The notes: generated by a model not told the origin, from the letters alone. Counted from the first letter of the stretch, positions 39,430 to 48,502 are shown. The stretch: DNA of 64,000 bases from Alphaproteobacteria bacterium (GCA_005884685.1 VBAH01000027.1:61867-125866), one strand, 5' to 3'. Numbers and translations are program-made.

Positions 39430-40125
39430 GTGTTCTCCCTCACCCCCGACGAATGGACCGCGGTGCTGCTCTCGCTGCGCATCGCGGTGGTCGCGACGGC
39501 CGTCGCGCTGCCGTTCGGCATCGCGATCGCGTGGGTGCTGGCGCGCAAGGATTTCTGGGGCAAGGCGCTGCTCGACGGCCTCGTGCACCTGCCATTGGTG
39601 CTGCCGCCGGTCGTCACCGGCTATCTGCTGCTGATCGCTTTCGGCCGGCGCGGCGTGATCGGGTCGTTCCTCGCCGACGCGTTCGGAATCGTGCTCTCGT
39701 TCCGCTGGACCGGCGCAGCGCTTGCCTGCGGCGTGATGGGCTTCCCGCTGCTGGTGCGTGCGATCCGACTGTCGATCGAGGCGGTCGACACGCGGCTGGA
39801 AGACGCGAGCCGCACCCTCGGCGCAAGCCCGTTCCGCGTCTTTCTCACCGTGACCTTGCCGCTCGCACTTCCCGGCATCATTGCCGGCATGGTTCTGTGC
39901 TTCGCCAAGGCGCTCGGCGAGTTCGGCGCCACCATCACGTTCGTGTCGAACATACCGGGCGAGACGCAAACCCTCTCGACGGCGATCTACACCTACCTGC
40001 AAGTCCCCGGCGGCGATGCGTCGGCGGCGCGGCTCGTCGTTGTAGCGATCGTCATCTCGCTGATCGCGCTGATCTCGTCCGAATGGCTTGCCCGGCGCGC
40101 CGGCACCCGGCTGCACGGGGGCTGA
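39430..40125 (+). CDS. modB: Molybdate ABC transporter, permease
   Basis: A 231-residue inner-membrane permease with five to six helices and the ABC-permease coupling motif EDASRTLGASPFRVFLTVTL. LPLVLPPVVTGYLLL and EFGATITFVSNIPGETQTLS are ModB-specific segments. The start is GTG 39430, nine bases behind modA. The protein forms the membrane dimer for the modA/modC system. Confidence 0.95.
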   Translation: MFSLTPDEWTAVLLSLRIAVVATAVALPFGIAIAWVLARKDFWGKALLDGLVHLPLVLPPVVTGYLLLIAFGRRGVIGSFLADAFGIVLSFRWTGAALACGVMGFPLLVRAIRLSIEAVDTRLEDASRTLGASPFRVFLTVTLPLALPGIIAGMVLCFAKALGEFGATITFVSNIPGETQTLSTAIYTYLQVPGGDASAARLVVVAIVISLIALISSEWLARRAGTRLHGG

Positions 40126-40126
40126 T

Positions 40127-40810
40127 GTGCTGATCGTCGATGTCGAAAAGCAGCTCGGCGAGTTCAAGGTCGATGCCAGGTTCGAGGCGCCGGACGGCGT
40201 GACCGCGCTGTTCGGCCCCTCCGGCTCGGGCAAGACCTCGATCGTCAACATGGTGGCGGGTCTGCTGGCGCCCGATCGCGGCCGCATCTCGTGCAACGGG
40301 ACGCTGCTGTTCGATTCCGCGGGCGGCTTCGGCCTGCCGCCGCACCGGCGCCATATCGGCTATGTGTTCCAGGACGGCCGGCTGTTTCCGCACATGACGG
40401 TCGCGCAAAATCTGGACTATGGGCGCCGCATGTATCGGCTGCCGCGGGACGAAGCCGCGCGGGCGCGCATCGTCGAGATGCTGGACATCGGCCGTCTGTT
40501 CGACCGCCGGCCGGGCAAGCTGTCCGGCGGCGAGCGCCAGCGCGTCGCGATCGGCCGCGCGCTGCTGATGGGCCCGCAGCTCCTGCTGCTCGACGAACCG
40601 CTGGCGTCGCTCGATGCCCCGCGCAAGCGAGAAATCTTTCCGTATCTGCTGCGCCTGCGTGGGGAGGCCGTTCCGATGATCTATGTCAGCCACCACGCAG
40701 CGGAAGTGAAGCGGATCGCCACGACGGTGGTGCGAATCGAAAGCGGCAGGGTGATCGGTGTCGGCGGGCCCGAAATCATCGATACGGCGGATGCGGATGC
40801 GTTGTACTAG
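40127..40810 (+). CDS. modC: Molybdate ABC transporter, ATPase, short form without TOBE/Mop domain
   Basis: A 227-residue ATPase. Walker A GPSGSGKT is at about 31-38, the signature LSGGERQRVAIGRALL and Walker B LLLLDEPLASLD are intact, and the switch histidine is in YVSHHAAEV. E. coli ModC has 352 residues with a C-terminal molybdate-sensing TOBE domain; here the protein stops just after the ATPase fold, so trans-inhibition by molybdate through that domain is not possible. The start is GTG 40127, one base after the modB stop. No frameshifted remnant of a TOBE domain was seen downstream. Confidence 0.92.
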   Translation: MLIVDVEKQLGEFKVDARFEAPDGVTALFGPSGSGKTSIVNMVAGLLAPDRGRISCNGTLLFDSAGGFGLPPHRRHIGYVFQDGRLFPHMTVAQNLDYGRRMYRLPRDEAARARIVEMLDIGRLFDRRPGKLSGGERQRVAIGRALLMGPQLLLLDEPLASLDAPRKREIFPYLLRLRGEAVPMIYVSHHAAEVKRIATTVVRIESGRVIGVGGPEIIDTADADALY

Positions 40811-40819
40811 GATGCGCGC

Positions 40820-41617
40820 ATGTTTCCGCCCGCGCGCATCGTCTGCCTGACCGAGGAAACCGTCGAGACGCTCTATCTGCTCGGCGAGGAGCGGCGCATC
40901 GTCGGCGTGTCGGGCTATGCGGTGCGCCCGCCACAGGTCAGGAAAGAAAAGCCGCGTGTTTCGGCTTTCATCTCGGCGGATTTCGAGAAGATCCTCGCGC
41001 TCAAGCCCGATCTCGTTCTGACGTTCTCGGATCTGCAAGCCGACATCGCGGCCGAGCTGATCCGGCGCAACATCGCGGTGCATGCCTTCAATCAGCGTGA
41101 CGTCGCCGGCATCCTCGACATGATCCGCACGCTCGGTGCCCTCGTCGGCGCTGCCGAGAAGGCGGAAGCGCTCGCAGTCTCGCTCGACGACCGGCTCGAT
41201 GCCGTGCGCGAGCGGGCGGCCGCATTGCCGCGCCGCCCGCGGATCTATTTCGAGGAGTGGGACGAACCGATGATCTCCGGCATCAAATGGGTATCGGAAT
41301 TGATCGGGATTGCCGGTGGCATCGAGGCATTCCCGGCGCTTGCGGAAAACAAGAATGCGAAAGACCGTATCGTCGGGAGCGAACAGGTCATCTCCGCCGC
41401 ACCCGATATCATCATCGGCTCATGGTGCGGCAAGAAGTTCGTCCGCGCAAAACTGGCGGCGCGGCCCGGTTTCGGCGCAATTCCCGCGGTGCGCGACGGC
41501 GCATTATTCGAGATCAAGTCCGCGCTGATCCTGCAGCCCGGTCCGGCCGCGCTGACCGACGGGCTGGATCAACTGGTGCGCATCGTCGCCGGCTGGGCCT
41601 GCGGCGGCCGCCGATGA
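40820..41617 (+). CDS. BtuF-like cobalamin/metal-chelate binding protein without signal peptide
   Basis: A 265-residue protein of the helical-backbone (type-3) periplasmic binding fold: IVCLTEETVETLYLLGEERR, LALKPDLVLTFSDLQADIAA and PRIYFEEWDEPMISG are typical of BtuF-like cobalamin-binding proteins. The N-terminus MFPPARIVCL is directly the first strand, with no signal peptide and no plausible upstream start for one. It begins nine bases after modC and is probably in the same operon. A cytoplasmic ligand-binding role, perhaps sensing a metal-chelate, is an inference. It may also have lost its leader. Confidence 0.82.
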   Translation: MFPPARIVCLTEETVETLYLLGEERRIVGVSGYAVRPPQVRKEKPRVSAFISADFEKILALKPDLVLTFSDLQADIAAELIRRNIAVHAFNQRDVAGILDMIRTLGALVGAAEKAEALAVSLDDRLDAVRERAAALPRRPRIYFEEWDEPMISGIKWVSELIGIAGGIEAFPALAENKNAKDRIVGSEQVISAAPDIIIGSWCGKKFVRAKLAARPGFGAIPAVRDGALFEIKSALILQPGPAALTDGLDQLVRIVAGWACGGRR

Positions 41618-41650
41618 CGAGCTGTGCGCCGAAGATTTAAAGAGCTCCGC

Positions 41651-41716
41651 TGATGCCCGCGAAAGCGGGCATCCAGAGCCAACGAACTGGGTCCCCGCTT
41701 CCGCGGGGACGAGCGG
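41651..41716. repeat. Palindromic repeat, family A copy 2
   Basis: ATGCCCGCGAAAGCGGGCAT and GTCCCCGCTTCCGCGGGGAC, the same two hairpins as at 3431-3508 with compensating changes in both stems. Confidence 0.8.
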
Positions 41717-41717
41717 T

Positions 41718-42653
41718 TCAATCACTCGCTCTCTGTTCTTTCTTGTGCGCCGCGAGCGCCGCCAGCCGCTGATCGCGCCAGCGCGTGAGTGCTGCGAGCT
41801 CTTCCGGGCCCGCCTGTTTACCCCATTCGCGCAGAATGGTCGCAATGTTGGCATCCTCGAACACCTCGACCCCGGCGGGCTTTGCCTGCAGCCGCTTGTA
41901 GAAAGCGGTGTAGCGCGCGCAGTAGTCCGCGATCCCTCCGGGCGCATTCAGCTCGATCGTCGCAAACGGTCCCATGAACGACCAGCGCAGGCCGAGCCCG
42001 TCCTTGATGGTCTTGTCCAGATCCTGCGGCGACACATAACCCTCGCCGACCAGGCGGAACGCTTCGGCGAGCAGCGCGCCCTGCAGTCGGTTGAGGATGA
42101 AGCCCTCGATCTCGCGGCGCACCACGATCGGCACCTGCTTGATCTGCTCGTACACCTGCTTTGCGCGCGCGATCGTCTCAGGCGTCGTCCACGGCGCGCC
42201 GACCAGCTCGACGATCGGCACCAGGTGCGGCGGGTTGACCGGATGCGCGACGAGACAGCGCGCGCGCCCGGCGAGGTTTTCCGTGAACAGGCTCGCGACG
42301 ATCGCCGAGGTGGACGAGGCGAGGATGGCATCGGGCGAGGCCAGCGCATCGAGCTCGGCGAAGATCGCGCGCTTCGCCTCCACGGTTTCCGGCACGTTCT
42401 CCTGCACGTAGCTCGCGCCATCGAGCGCATCGGCGATGCTCTTTGCCGCGCGCACCCGGGCTGCCGAGCCCTTCGGGTCGTCGACGAGGCCGTGGTCGGC
42501 GAGCTCGTTGAGCCCCTCCGCCACCAAGTCGAGCGCCTTGTCGGCCACGCCCTCGACCGCGTCGTAAAGCGCCGCTTCCCAGCCGGCGCGCGCGAACACC
42601 ATGGCCCAGGCGCGGCCGATCAGGCCCGATCCGATGATGGCGACACGGGGCAT
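41718..42653 (-). CDS. 3-hydroxyacyl-CoA dehydrogenase family protein (lambda-crystallin / L-gulonate dehydrogenase-like)
   Basis: A 311-residue NAD-dependent dehydrogenase. The Rossmann motif VAIIGSGLIGRAWAMVFARA is at 4-23; SSTSAIVASLF and AHPVNPPHLVPIVELV are the catalytic-histidine region of the lambda-crystallin branch, and FILNRLQGALLAEAFRLVGE starts the C-terminal domain. This branch acts on free hydroxy acids such as L-gulonate or on carnitine more often than on acyl-CoA. It is monocistronic between two repeats. Substrate unproven. Confidence 0.88.
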   Translation of the reverse strand: MPRVAIIGSGLIGRAWAMVFARAGWEAALYDAVEGVADKALDLVAEGLNELADHGLVDDPKGSAARVRAAKSIADALDGASYVQENVPETVEAKRAIFAELDALASPDAILASSTSAIVASLFTENLAGRARCLVAHPVNPPHLVPIVELVGAPWTTPETIARAKQVYEQIKQVPIVVRREIEGFILNRLQGALLAEAFRLVGEGYVSPQDLDKTIKDGLGLRWSFMGPFATIELNAPGGIADYCARYTAFYKRLQAKPAGVEVFEDANIATILREWGKQAGPEELAALTRWRDQRLAALAAHKKEQRASD

Positions 42654-42673
42654 GGGCTCTCCTTTTTTTCAGG

Positions 42674-42783
42674 CCCTCATGCTGAGGAGCCGCCGAAGGC
42701 GGCGTCTCGAAGCATGGCGCCGGGCTCGGCGATCGCGGCCATCCTTCGAGATGCGCCCTGCGGGCGCTCCTCAGGATGAGGGC
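42674..42783. repeat. Palindromic repeat, family B copy 4
   Basis: CCTCATGCTGAGGAG, hairpin CCGCCGAAGGCGG, TCTCGAAGCATGG and terminal CTCCTCAGGATGAGG. It has the same order of parts as the copy at 5402-5506. Confidence 0.78.
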
Positions 42784-42804
42784 CGGTGTTTCGGGCAACC
42801 ATTC

Positions 42805-45333
42805 TCACATCCACAATTTCTGCCGGCGCAGTTCGAGATCGTCGCGCAGCAGCTTCGACGCGCCGGTCCAGGTCACGCTGCCGCGCTCCAGGATCACGGT
42901 GCGGTCGGAGAGCGCAAGCGCGAGATCGAGATGATGATCGACGATCACCAGCCCGATCTCATAGCGCAGGCGATTGAACGCCTCGAACAATTCCTCGGTG
43001 ATCGCGGGCGACAGGCCCTCGAACGGCTCGTCGAGCAGCAGCAGCCGCACGTCGCCGGCGAGCGCGCGCGCGACCGCGACCATCTGCTGCTCGCCGCCGG
43101 AGAGGTAATCCGCCGGCGTGTACCAGCGCTGCGCAAGACGCGGGAACACCCAGACGATGCGGTCGTCGTCCCAGTGAACGCCTACGCCGGTCTGGCGCTT
43201 GAGCCGGCCGAGCGCGAGGTTGTCGGCCACCGTCATGCCGGCGAACAGGCCCCTGCCCTGCGGCACATAGCCGATGCCGCGCCGTGCGATCTCGGCCGAA
43301 GTGTGCCGCGCGATCTCAATCCCGCCGAGCTTGATCGAGCCGGTCTCCGGCGGCGCGATGCCGATCAGCGTCTTCAGCAGCGTGGACTTGCCGGCGCCGT
43401 TGCGGCCGAGCAGCGCGACGATCTCGTGCTCGGAGACATCGAGGGAGACGCCATTGAGAATATGGCTCTTGCCATAGAACGTATCGACATTCTCGACGCT
43501 GAGCAGCGTCGTGGCACCCGCCGCCGACGGCGGAGGCTCGGCGGCGACGTGCGCGGTTCCGGAGCCGATGTAGATCTCGCGCACCTTGGCGTTGTTGCGC
43601 GCATCGTCGACGCTGCCGTGCACCAGCACGGCGCCTTCGTTCATCACGGTCACTTCGTCGGCGATCTGGAACACACGGTCGATGTCGTGCTCGACCAGCA
43701 GCACGGGAATTTGCCGCGAGATCGACTTCACCAGCGCGGCAACGCGCGTGCGCTCGGCCGCCGCGAGGCCTGCGAGCGGCTCATCGAGCAGAAGAATGTG
43801 CGGCGCGGTCGCGAGCGCGAGGCCCATGTCGAGCAGGCGCTGCCCGCCATAGGAGAGCGAGGCGGCTTCGGCGCGCTCCATGCCGGTGAGGCCGAGATAA
43901 CTCATGAACGCGGTGGTCTCGGCATTGACGTCGGCAAGTCGCTGCGCTGAAGGCCACCAGGCAAAGCGCTTGCGGTGGCGTGCCTGCACGGCGAGGCGGA
44001 TGTTCTCGTACACCGACAAGCCGCCGAACAGGTTGGTGATCTGGAACGAGCGGCCGACGCCGGCGCGCGTGATGTTCTCGGGTTTCAGGCCGGTCACGGC
44101 CTGACCCGCAACCGTGATAAAGCCGGTGTCCGGCGGAAACATTCCCGACACCAGATTGAACGCCGTGGTCTTGCCGGCGCCGTTCGGCCCGATCAGCGCG
44201 TGCAGCGTGCGGTTCTGCACGATGATCTCGGTATTGGCGACCGCGCGAATGCCGCCGAAGCTCTTGGCGAGTTCGCGCGCGATCAGCACCGGGCCGTCGT
44301 GCGCCTTGCGATCGGCGAGTGCGGCCGGCAGCGGCGCATCGGCAGAGATCGCACGCCCCGCCATGGCGGCGGATTCGATTTCCCGCTTGCGGAATGGCCG
44401 CAGCAACTTGGCGGCAACGCCGACGAGGCCGCTCGGCGAAAAGATGATGAAACCGACGAACAGCAGACCGAAATAGAGCAGCCAGTTCGCGGTCCAGATC
44501 GACAGGAATTCCCGGAACAGGATGAAGAACAGTGCGCCGAGCGCCGGCCCGAGGAACGAGCGCATCCCGCCGATGACGACCATCGCCAGCAACTCGCCGG
44601 AAAACGCAACCGAGATCGGCTCGGCCGACGCGAAGCGGTGGTGAAATACCGACAGCGCGCCGGCCGCTGCCGTGACGGCGGCGGAGGCAGTGAACGCGAA
44701 CAGCTTGTACTGGTCGGCCGGATAGCCGATGAAGCGCGCGCGCTGCTCGTTCTCGCGGATTGCGACCAGCACGTGGCCGACCGGCGAGCGGTGAAACCGC
44801 CACAGCAGATAGACGGTGATCAGTCCGATCGCTGCGACAACCCAGTAGTAAGTCCACGGCCGCGCGAGATCGAGGCCCAGCACGGCGGGGCGCACCACGC
44901 CGCCGAGCCCGCTTTCGCCGCCGGTCACCGCGGTCCAGCGGAACGCGATCGCGAACAGCATCGCGGACAGCGCGAGCGTCAGCAGCGAGAAGTAGACGCC
45001 GCGCCGTCGCAGGATCAGGAAGCCCGTGAGGAAGGCAAAGACCGCAACCGTCGCGATCGCAAACAACAGCGGGATGACGATATCGCCGGGAAACCAGTGC
45101 CGCTGCGACAGCGCCGCCGCATAGCCGGCAAGGCCGAAGAACGCGCCGTGGCCGAACGAAACGAGCCCGGTATGGCCGACCAGGATGTTCAGCCCCATGC
45201 AGGCGATGGCGAACAGGACCACGTCGGTCGCGGTGGTCAGCGTGAGGCCGAGCGCGAGCAGCAGGAACGGCAGGAGCAGCAGGCCGGCGCCGGCGATCAG
45301 CAGCGGACGATATTCCGGCGCGATCTGCATCAT
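42805..45333 (-). CDS. Branched-chain amino-acid-type ABC transporter: fused permease (LivM) and two ATPases (LivG, LivF)
   Basis: An 842-residue triple fusion. Residues about 1-325 are a LivM permease (CMGLNILVGHTGLVSFGHGA, then AIRENEQRARFIGYP, ending FIIFSPSGLVGV). About 350-600 is a LivG ATPase with Walker A GPNGAGKT at about 379, LSYGGQRLLDMGLAL and LLLDEPLAGL. About 612-842 is a LivF ATPase with GRNGAGKS at about 641, LSGGEQQMVAVARALAG and LLLDEPFEGLSP. Its start overlaps the LivH stop (ATGA). With LivH and the binding protein upstream it forms one complete importer. Such fusions occur in related bacteria but are less common than separate subunits. Confidence 0.92.
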   Translation of the reverse strand: MMQIAPEYRPLLIAGAGLLLLPFLLLALGLTLTTATDVVLFAIACMGLNILVGHTGLVSFGHGAFFGLAGYAAALSQRHWFPGDIVIPLLFAIATVAVFAFLTGFLILRRRGVYFSLLTLALSAMLFAIAFRWTAVTGGESGLGGVVRPAVLGLDLARPWTYYWVVAAIGLITVYLLWRFHRSPVGHVLVAIRENEQRARFIGYPADQYKLFAFTASAAVTAAAGALSVFHHRFASAEPISVAFSGELLAMVVIGGMRSFLGPALGALFFILFREFLSIWTANWLLYFGLLFVGFIIFSPSGLVGVAAKLLRPFRKREIESAAMAGRAISADAPLPAALADRKAHDGPVLIARELAKSFGGIRAVANTEIIVQNRTLHALIGPNGAGKTTAFNLVSGMFPPDTGFITVAGQAVTGLKPENITRAGVGRSFQITNLFGGLSVYENIRLAVQARHRKRFAWWPSAQRLADVNAETTAFMSYLGLTGMERAEAASLSYGGQRLLDMGLALATAPHILLLDEPLAGLAAAERTRVAALVKSISRQIPVLLVEHDIDRVFQIADEVTVMNEGAVLVHGSVDDARNNAKVREIYIGSGTAHVAAEPPPSAAGATTLLSVENVDTFYGKSHILNGVSLDVSEHEIVALLGRNGAGKSTLLKTLIGIAPPETGSIKLGGIEIARHTSAEIARRGIGYVPQGRGLFAGMTVADNLALGRLKRQTGVGVHWDDDRIVWVFPRLAQRWYTPADYLSGGEQQMVAVARALAGDVRLLLLDEPFEGLSPAITEELFEAFNRLRYEIGLVIVDHHLDLALALSDRTVILERGSVTWTGASKLLRDDLELRRQKLWM

Positions 45334-46205
45334 TCGAATTTCTGGATACGTTCGCCGAACAGGCCGCGCGGGCGGAACAGCAACACCAGCAGCATCAGCA
45401 GGTATATCGAGGCTTCGCTCGCCGGCGGCAGGAAATAGCTGGTGAGCCCGCGCACGACGCCGACCAGCAGCGCGGCCGCGACCACGCCCCAGAACGAGCC
45501 GAGCCCGCCGATCACCACCACGACGAACGCCGCCGTGAGGATTTCCGCCCCCATTGCCGGATGGATGGTGACGATCGGCGCGAGCAGCACGCCGCACAGG
45601 CCGGCGAGGCCGACGCCGAGCGCCGCGATCGCCATCATGTAGGGCTCGAGCGAGATGCCGAGCGCGCCGACCATTTCGGGGTTCTGCACGCCGGCGCGCA
45701 CCACCCGGCCGAACGGCGTGCGGTAGAGCAGGAGCCAGGTGAGCGTCACGGCCACGACCGCGACGCTCAGCATCATCAGGCGGTAGTAGGGATAGATGAA
45801 GTCGCCGACGAACACCTGGCCGCGCAATGCCGACGGCATCGCGTAAGGCAGCGGCGACGCGCCGAAGATCATGCGCAGGCCCTGCTCGGCGATCATCGCG
45901 AGGCCGAAAGTGAGCAGCAGCGAGAGGATCGGGTCGGAGCGGTAGAAGCGGCGGAACAAAAAGCGCTCGACCGCGATGCCGATCAGCCCGACCAGCACCG
46001 GCGCCGCCACCAAGCTGCCGGCAAAACCGATGCGGTCGGTCAGCAGCACCGCGAGGTAGGCGCCGATCGCATAGAACGCGCCGTGCGCCAGGTTGACGAT
46101 GCCGCCGAGCGAGAAGATCAGCGACAGCCCGAGCGCGATCAGCAGGTAGTACACGCCGATGAGCAGGCCGTTGAGCACCTGCTCGATGATGAAGATGAGT
46201 TCCAT
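45330..46205 (-). CDS. livH: Branched-chain amino-acid-type ABC transporter permease (LivH)
   Basis: A 291-residue inner-membrane permease with about eight helices. GVYYLLIALGLSLIFSLGGI and VNLAHGAFYAIGAYLAVLL are the LivH N-terminal pattern, and VRAGVQNPEMVGALGISLEP is the coupling helix. It lies between the binding protein gene (87 bases upstream, with a hairpin repeat in the gap) and the fused LivMGF gene that overlaps it. Substrate of the system is unknown; the family transports amino acids, amides, urea or aromatic acids. Confidence 0.92.
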   Translation of the reverse strand: MELIFIIEQVLNGLLIGVYYLLIALGLSLIFSLGGIVNLAHGAFYAIGAYLAVLLTDRIGFAGSLVAAPVLVGLIGIAVERFLFRRFYRSDPILSLLLTFGLAMIAEQGLRMIFGASPLPYAMPSALRGQVFVGDFIYPYYRLMMLSVAVVAVTLTWLLLYRTPFGRVVRAGVQNPEMVGALGISLEPYMMAIAALGVGLAGLCGVLLAPIVTIHPAMGAEILTAAFVVVVIGGLGSFWGVVAAALLVGVVRGLTSYFLPPASEASIYLLMLLVLLFRPRGLFGERIQKFE

Positions 46206-46238
46206 GGGACGTCTCGTCGGCGCCGCGGGCTCTTCTTT

Positions 46239-46264
46239 CCCCTCTCCCGCAAGCGGGAGAGGGG
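46239..46264. repeat. Family D hairpin between binding protein and LivH genes
   Basis: CCCCTCTCCCGC at 46239-46250 and GCGGGAGAGGGG at 46253-46264 pair perfectly over 12 bases. In an operon such a hairpin could stabilise the upstream mRNA of the abundant binding protein. Confidence 0.7.
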
Positions 46265-46292
46265 AAGCGGAGCGCGTGGCCAGCTACGGCGC

Positions 46293-47537
46293 CTACGCCA
46301 TGTTGCACGCGCCCTTCGGCGGCGCGATGACTTCGAGGTCATCGTCCGGCCCCGGCACGGTGCCGAGCGCGTCGTAGATGTCCCACTGGTCCTTCATGTC
46401 GGCGGCCTTCTTGGCGCGCACCGCGTACATCTCCATCATCATCTGGTTGTCGTAGGCGCGGAAATAACCCTCGCGCTTCTTCATCACGTCGAACTTCGCG
46501 CCCTTGCGGAAATGTTCGGCAAGCTTGACCGGATCGGTCGACTTCATCTCGGCCATCGATTGCGCGACGATCTTGAGGGAATTGTAATCCCCCCAGGACT
46601 GGTTCTCCGGCGGTTTGCCGTATTTCTTGGTGAATGTCTCGACGTAGGCCTTCGAGGCCGGCGTATCGACGAGGTGGTGCCATACCAGCGGCCAGACGCC
46701 GGAGAAGTTGCCCTTGCCGAGGCCCCACGCGACCGCGGTATCGAAGGCGAAGCCGACCACCGGGAACGGCAGGCCATACTCGGAATACTGCTTGAGGAAG
46801 TTGGTGATCTGGTTGCCGGCGAGATTCGAGATCACGATGTCGGGTCGCGCCTGACGGATCTTCAACAGGAACGGCGAGAAATCCGAGATATCGGTCGGGA
46901 TCAGCTCGTCGGCGGCGAACTGGCCGCCGTTCTTTTCCATGAACATCTTGGCGACCTTGAGCAGGTCGTGGCCGAAGGCGTAGTCGGCCGTGAGCGAGTA
47001 CCACTTCTTGCCTTTGACCAGATTCTCCTTGAGCAGATATTGCGCCACTGCCTGGACGTACATCGAGTTCGCGCCCTCGATGTGGAACATGTACTGATTG
47101 CAGTCGGAGCCGCGCAGTGCGTCCGAATTGCAGCCGGTGTTGATGAACACGGTCTTGGTGCGCTTCGCGACCTGCCCGATCGCCAGGCCCGAAGCGGACG
47201 AAATCTCGCCGATCAGCATCGCGACCTTGTCGCGCTCGATCAGGCGCTCGGCTTTGGCCGACGCGGTCTGCGGGTTGACCGAGTCTTCGAGCATCAGCTC
47301 GATCTTGCGGCCGTTGACGCCGCCCGCGCCGTTGATTTCGTCGGCGGCGAGCTGAATGCCCATCACGGCATAATCGCCGAGCGGCCCGAGGAAGCCGGTG
47401 CGCGGCGTCAGATGCCCGATCTTGATCACGTCGGATTGCGCGCGCGAGATTGCCGGCATGCCGATGCCCGCGAGCAGGGCGGAGCCGGCAGCGCCTTGCA
47501 CCAGCGCGCGGCGCGAGAGAATGGGCTTCACAATCAT
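46293..47537 (-). CDS. ABC transporter substrate-binding protein, branched-chain amino acid/amide type
   Basis: A 414-residue periplasmic binding protein of the Leu/Ile/Val (type-1) fold. The leader has a twin-arginine-like start LSRRALVQG, a hydrophobic stretch and AISRAQ before SDVIKIGHLTPRTGFLGPLG, so Tat export is possible. AADEINGAGGVNGRKIELML is the family motif. The C-terminus has CNMA. GGGAGCGACGACC precedes ATG 47537. It is the first gene of the operon with LivH and LivMGF, and is divergent from the frameshifted SDR gene. Ligand class cannot be read from sequence. Confidence 0.9.
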   Translation of the reverse strand: MIVKPILSRRALVQGAAGSALLAGIGMPAISRAQSDVIKIGHLTPRTGFLGPLGDYAVMGIQLAADEINGAGGVNGRKIELMLEDSVNPQTASAKAERLIERDKVAMLIGEISSASGLAIGQVAKRTKTVFINTGCNSDALRGSDCNQYMFHIEGANSMYVQAVAQYLLKENLVKGKKWYSLTADYAFGHDLLKVAKMFMEKNGGQFAADELIPTDISDFSPFLLKIRQARPDIVISNLAGNQITNFLKQYSEYGLPFPVVGFAFDTAVAWGLGKGNFSGVWPLVWHHLVDTPASKAYVETFTKKYGKPPENQSWGDYNSLKIVAQSMAEMKSTDPVKLAEHFRKGAKFDVMKKREGYFRAYDNQMMMEMYAVRAKKAADMKDQWDIYDALGTVPGPDDDLEVIAPPKGACNMA

Positions 47538-47627
47538 GGTCGTCGCTCCCGTTTGACTTTTCATTGACCGCAACGGTTGCGCGTCACATCGTGATTGTCC
47601 AGAGACAAAATCGCACGGGAGGCAGGC

Positions 47628-48403
47628 GTGAATTTGGGCATCAGGAACTTGCGCGTTCTGGTCACCGCGGGCGCGGGCGGCATCGGGCTGGAGATCGCGC
47701 GCGCGTTCGTCGCCGAGGGCGCGCGGGTGCATGTCTGCGACGTCGATGCGAAGGCGTTGCGCGCGCTCGCGAAGAGCGATCCGAAGATCACGCAAAGCAA
47801 GTGCGACGTATCGGACCGCAAACAGGTGGCGCGCCTGTTCAAGGACGCGCTCGCGACCCTGAAAGGCCTCGACGTGCTGGTGAACAATGCCGGCATCGCC
47901 GGGCCGACCGGCAAGGTGGACGCGATCGCGCCCGAGGAGTGGGACCGCTGCCTCGCGATCGATATCACCGGCCAGTTCAACTGCACGCGCCTCGCGGTGC
48001 GCATTTGCGCAAGAGCAAGAACGCTTCGATCGTGAACCTGTCGTCGGCGGCCGGCCGGCTCGGATTCCCGCTGCGCACGCCCTACGCGGCGGCGAAATGG
48101 GCGGTGGTCGGTTTCACCAAATCGCTGGCCGCCGAACTCGGGCCGGAGGGCATCCGCGTCAACGCGATCCAGCCCGGCATCGTCGAGGGCGCGCGCATCC
48201 GCCGCGTGTTCGAGAACAAGGCGAAGGCCCGTGGCATCTCGTACCAGGAGATGGAAAAGGAGGCGCTCTCGGTCGTCTCGATGCGCACCACGGTGACGCC
48301 GCAGCAGATCGCCGACCAGATCGTGTTCCTGTGCAGCGTGCGCGGCCGCACCATCTCGGGCCAGGCGATCTCGATCTGCGGCGACACCCAGATGCTGCCC
48401 TAG
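47628..48403 (+). pseudogene. Short-chain dehydrogenase/reductase gene with one-base frameshift
   Basis: The first frame (GTG 47628, with GGGAGG six bases upstream) gives the cofactor loop TAGAGGIGLEIARAFVAEGA and NNAGIAGPTG. At 48000-48001 one base is missing: after LAV the frame should continue P-H-L-R-K-S-K but reads out to a stop at 48035. The correct continuation lies one frame over and carries IVNLSSAAGRLGFPLRTPYA, the catalytic Y-A-A-A-K, and the full C-terminus to 48403. Together they make a normal SDR of about 258 residues. Note TAGAGGIG in place of the usual TGGxxGIG. Either a recent pseudogene or a base-calling error. Confidence 0.88.
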
Positions 48404-48410
48404 CCGAACC

Positions 48411-48502
48411 CCGCTCATTCCCGTCCCCGCCTGCGCGGGGACAGGCTCCGGCGGGAATCCAGTTCCTGGTCTTGGGGTCCCCGCTTTCGCGGGGACGAGC
48501 GC
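48411..48502. repeat. Palindromic repeat, family A copy 3 (extended)
   Basis: CGTCCCCGCCTGCGCGGGGACAG-type hairpin (48422-48443), then GCGGGAATCCAGTTCCTGG and GTCCCCGCTTTCGCGGGGAC at 48477-48496. It has an additional hairpin compared with the other copies. Confidence 0.75.

Noticed and set aside
42805..46308. A 1167-codon frame that would extend the LivMGF fusion upstream across LivH
   Set aside because: The part upstream of 45333 is out of frame with the genuine LivH gene (45330-46205), and the LivM start at 45333 overlaps the LivH stop in the usual ATGA manner.
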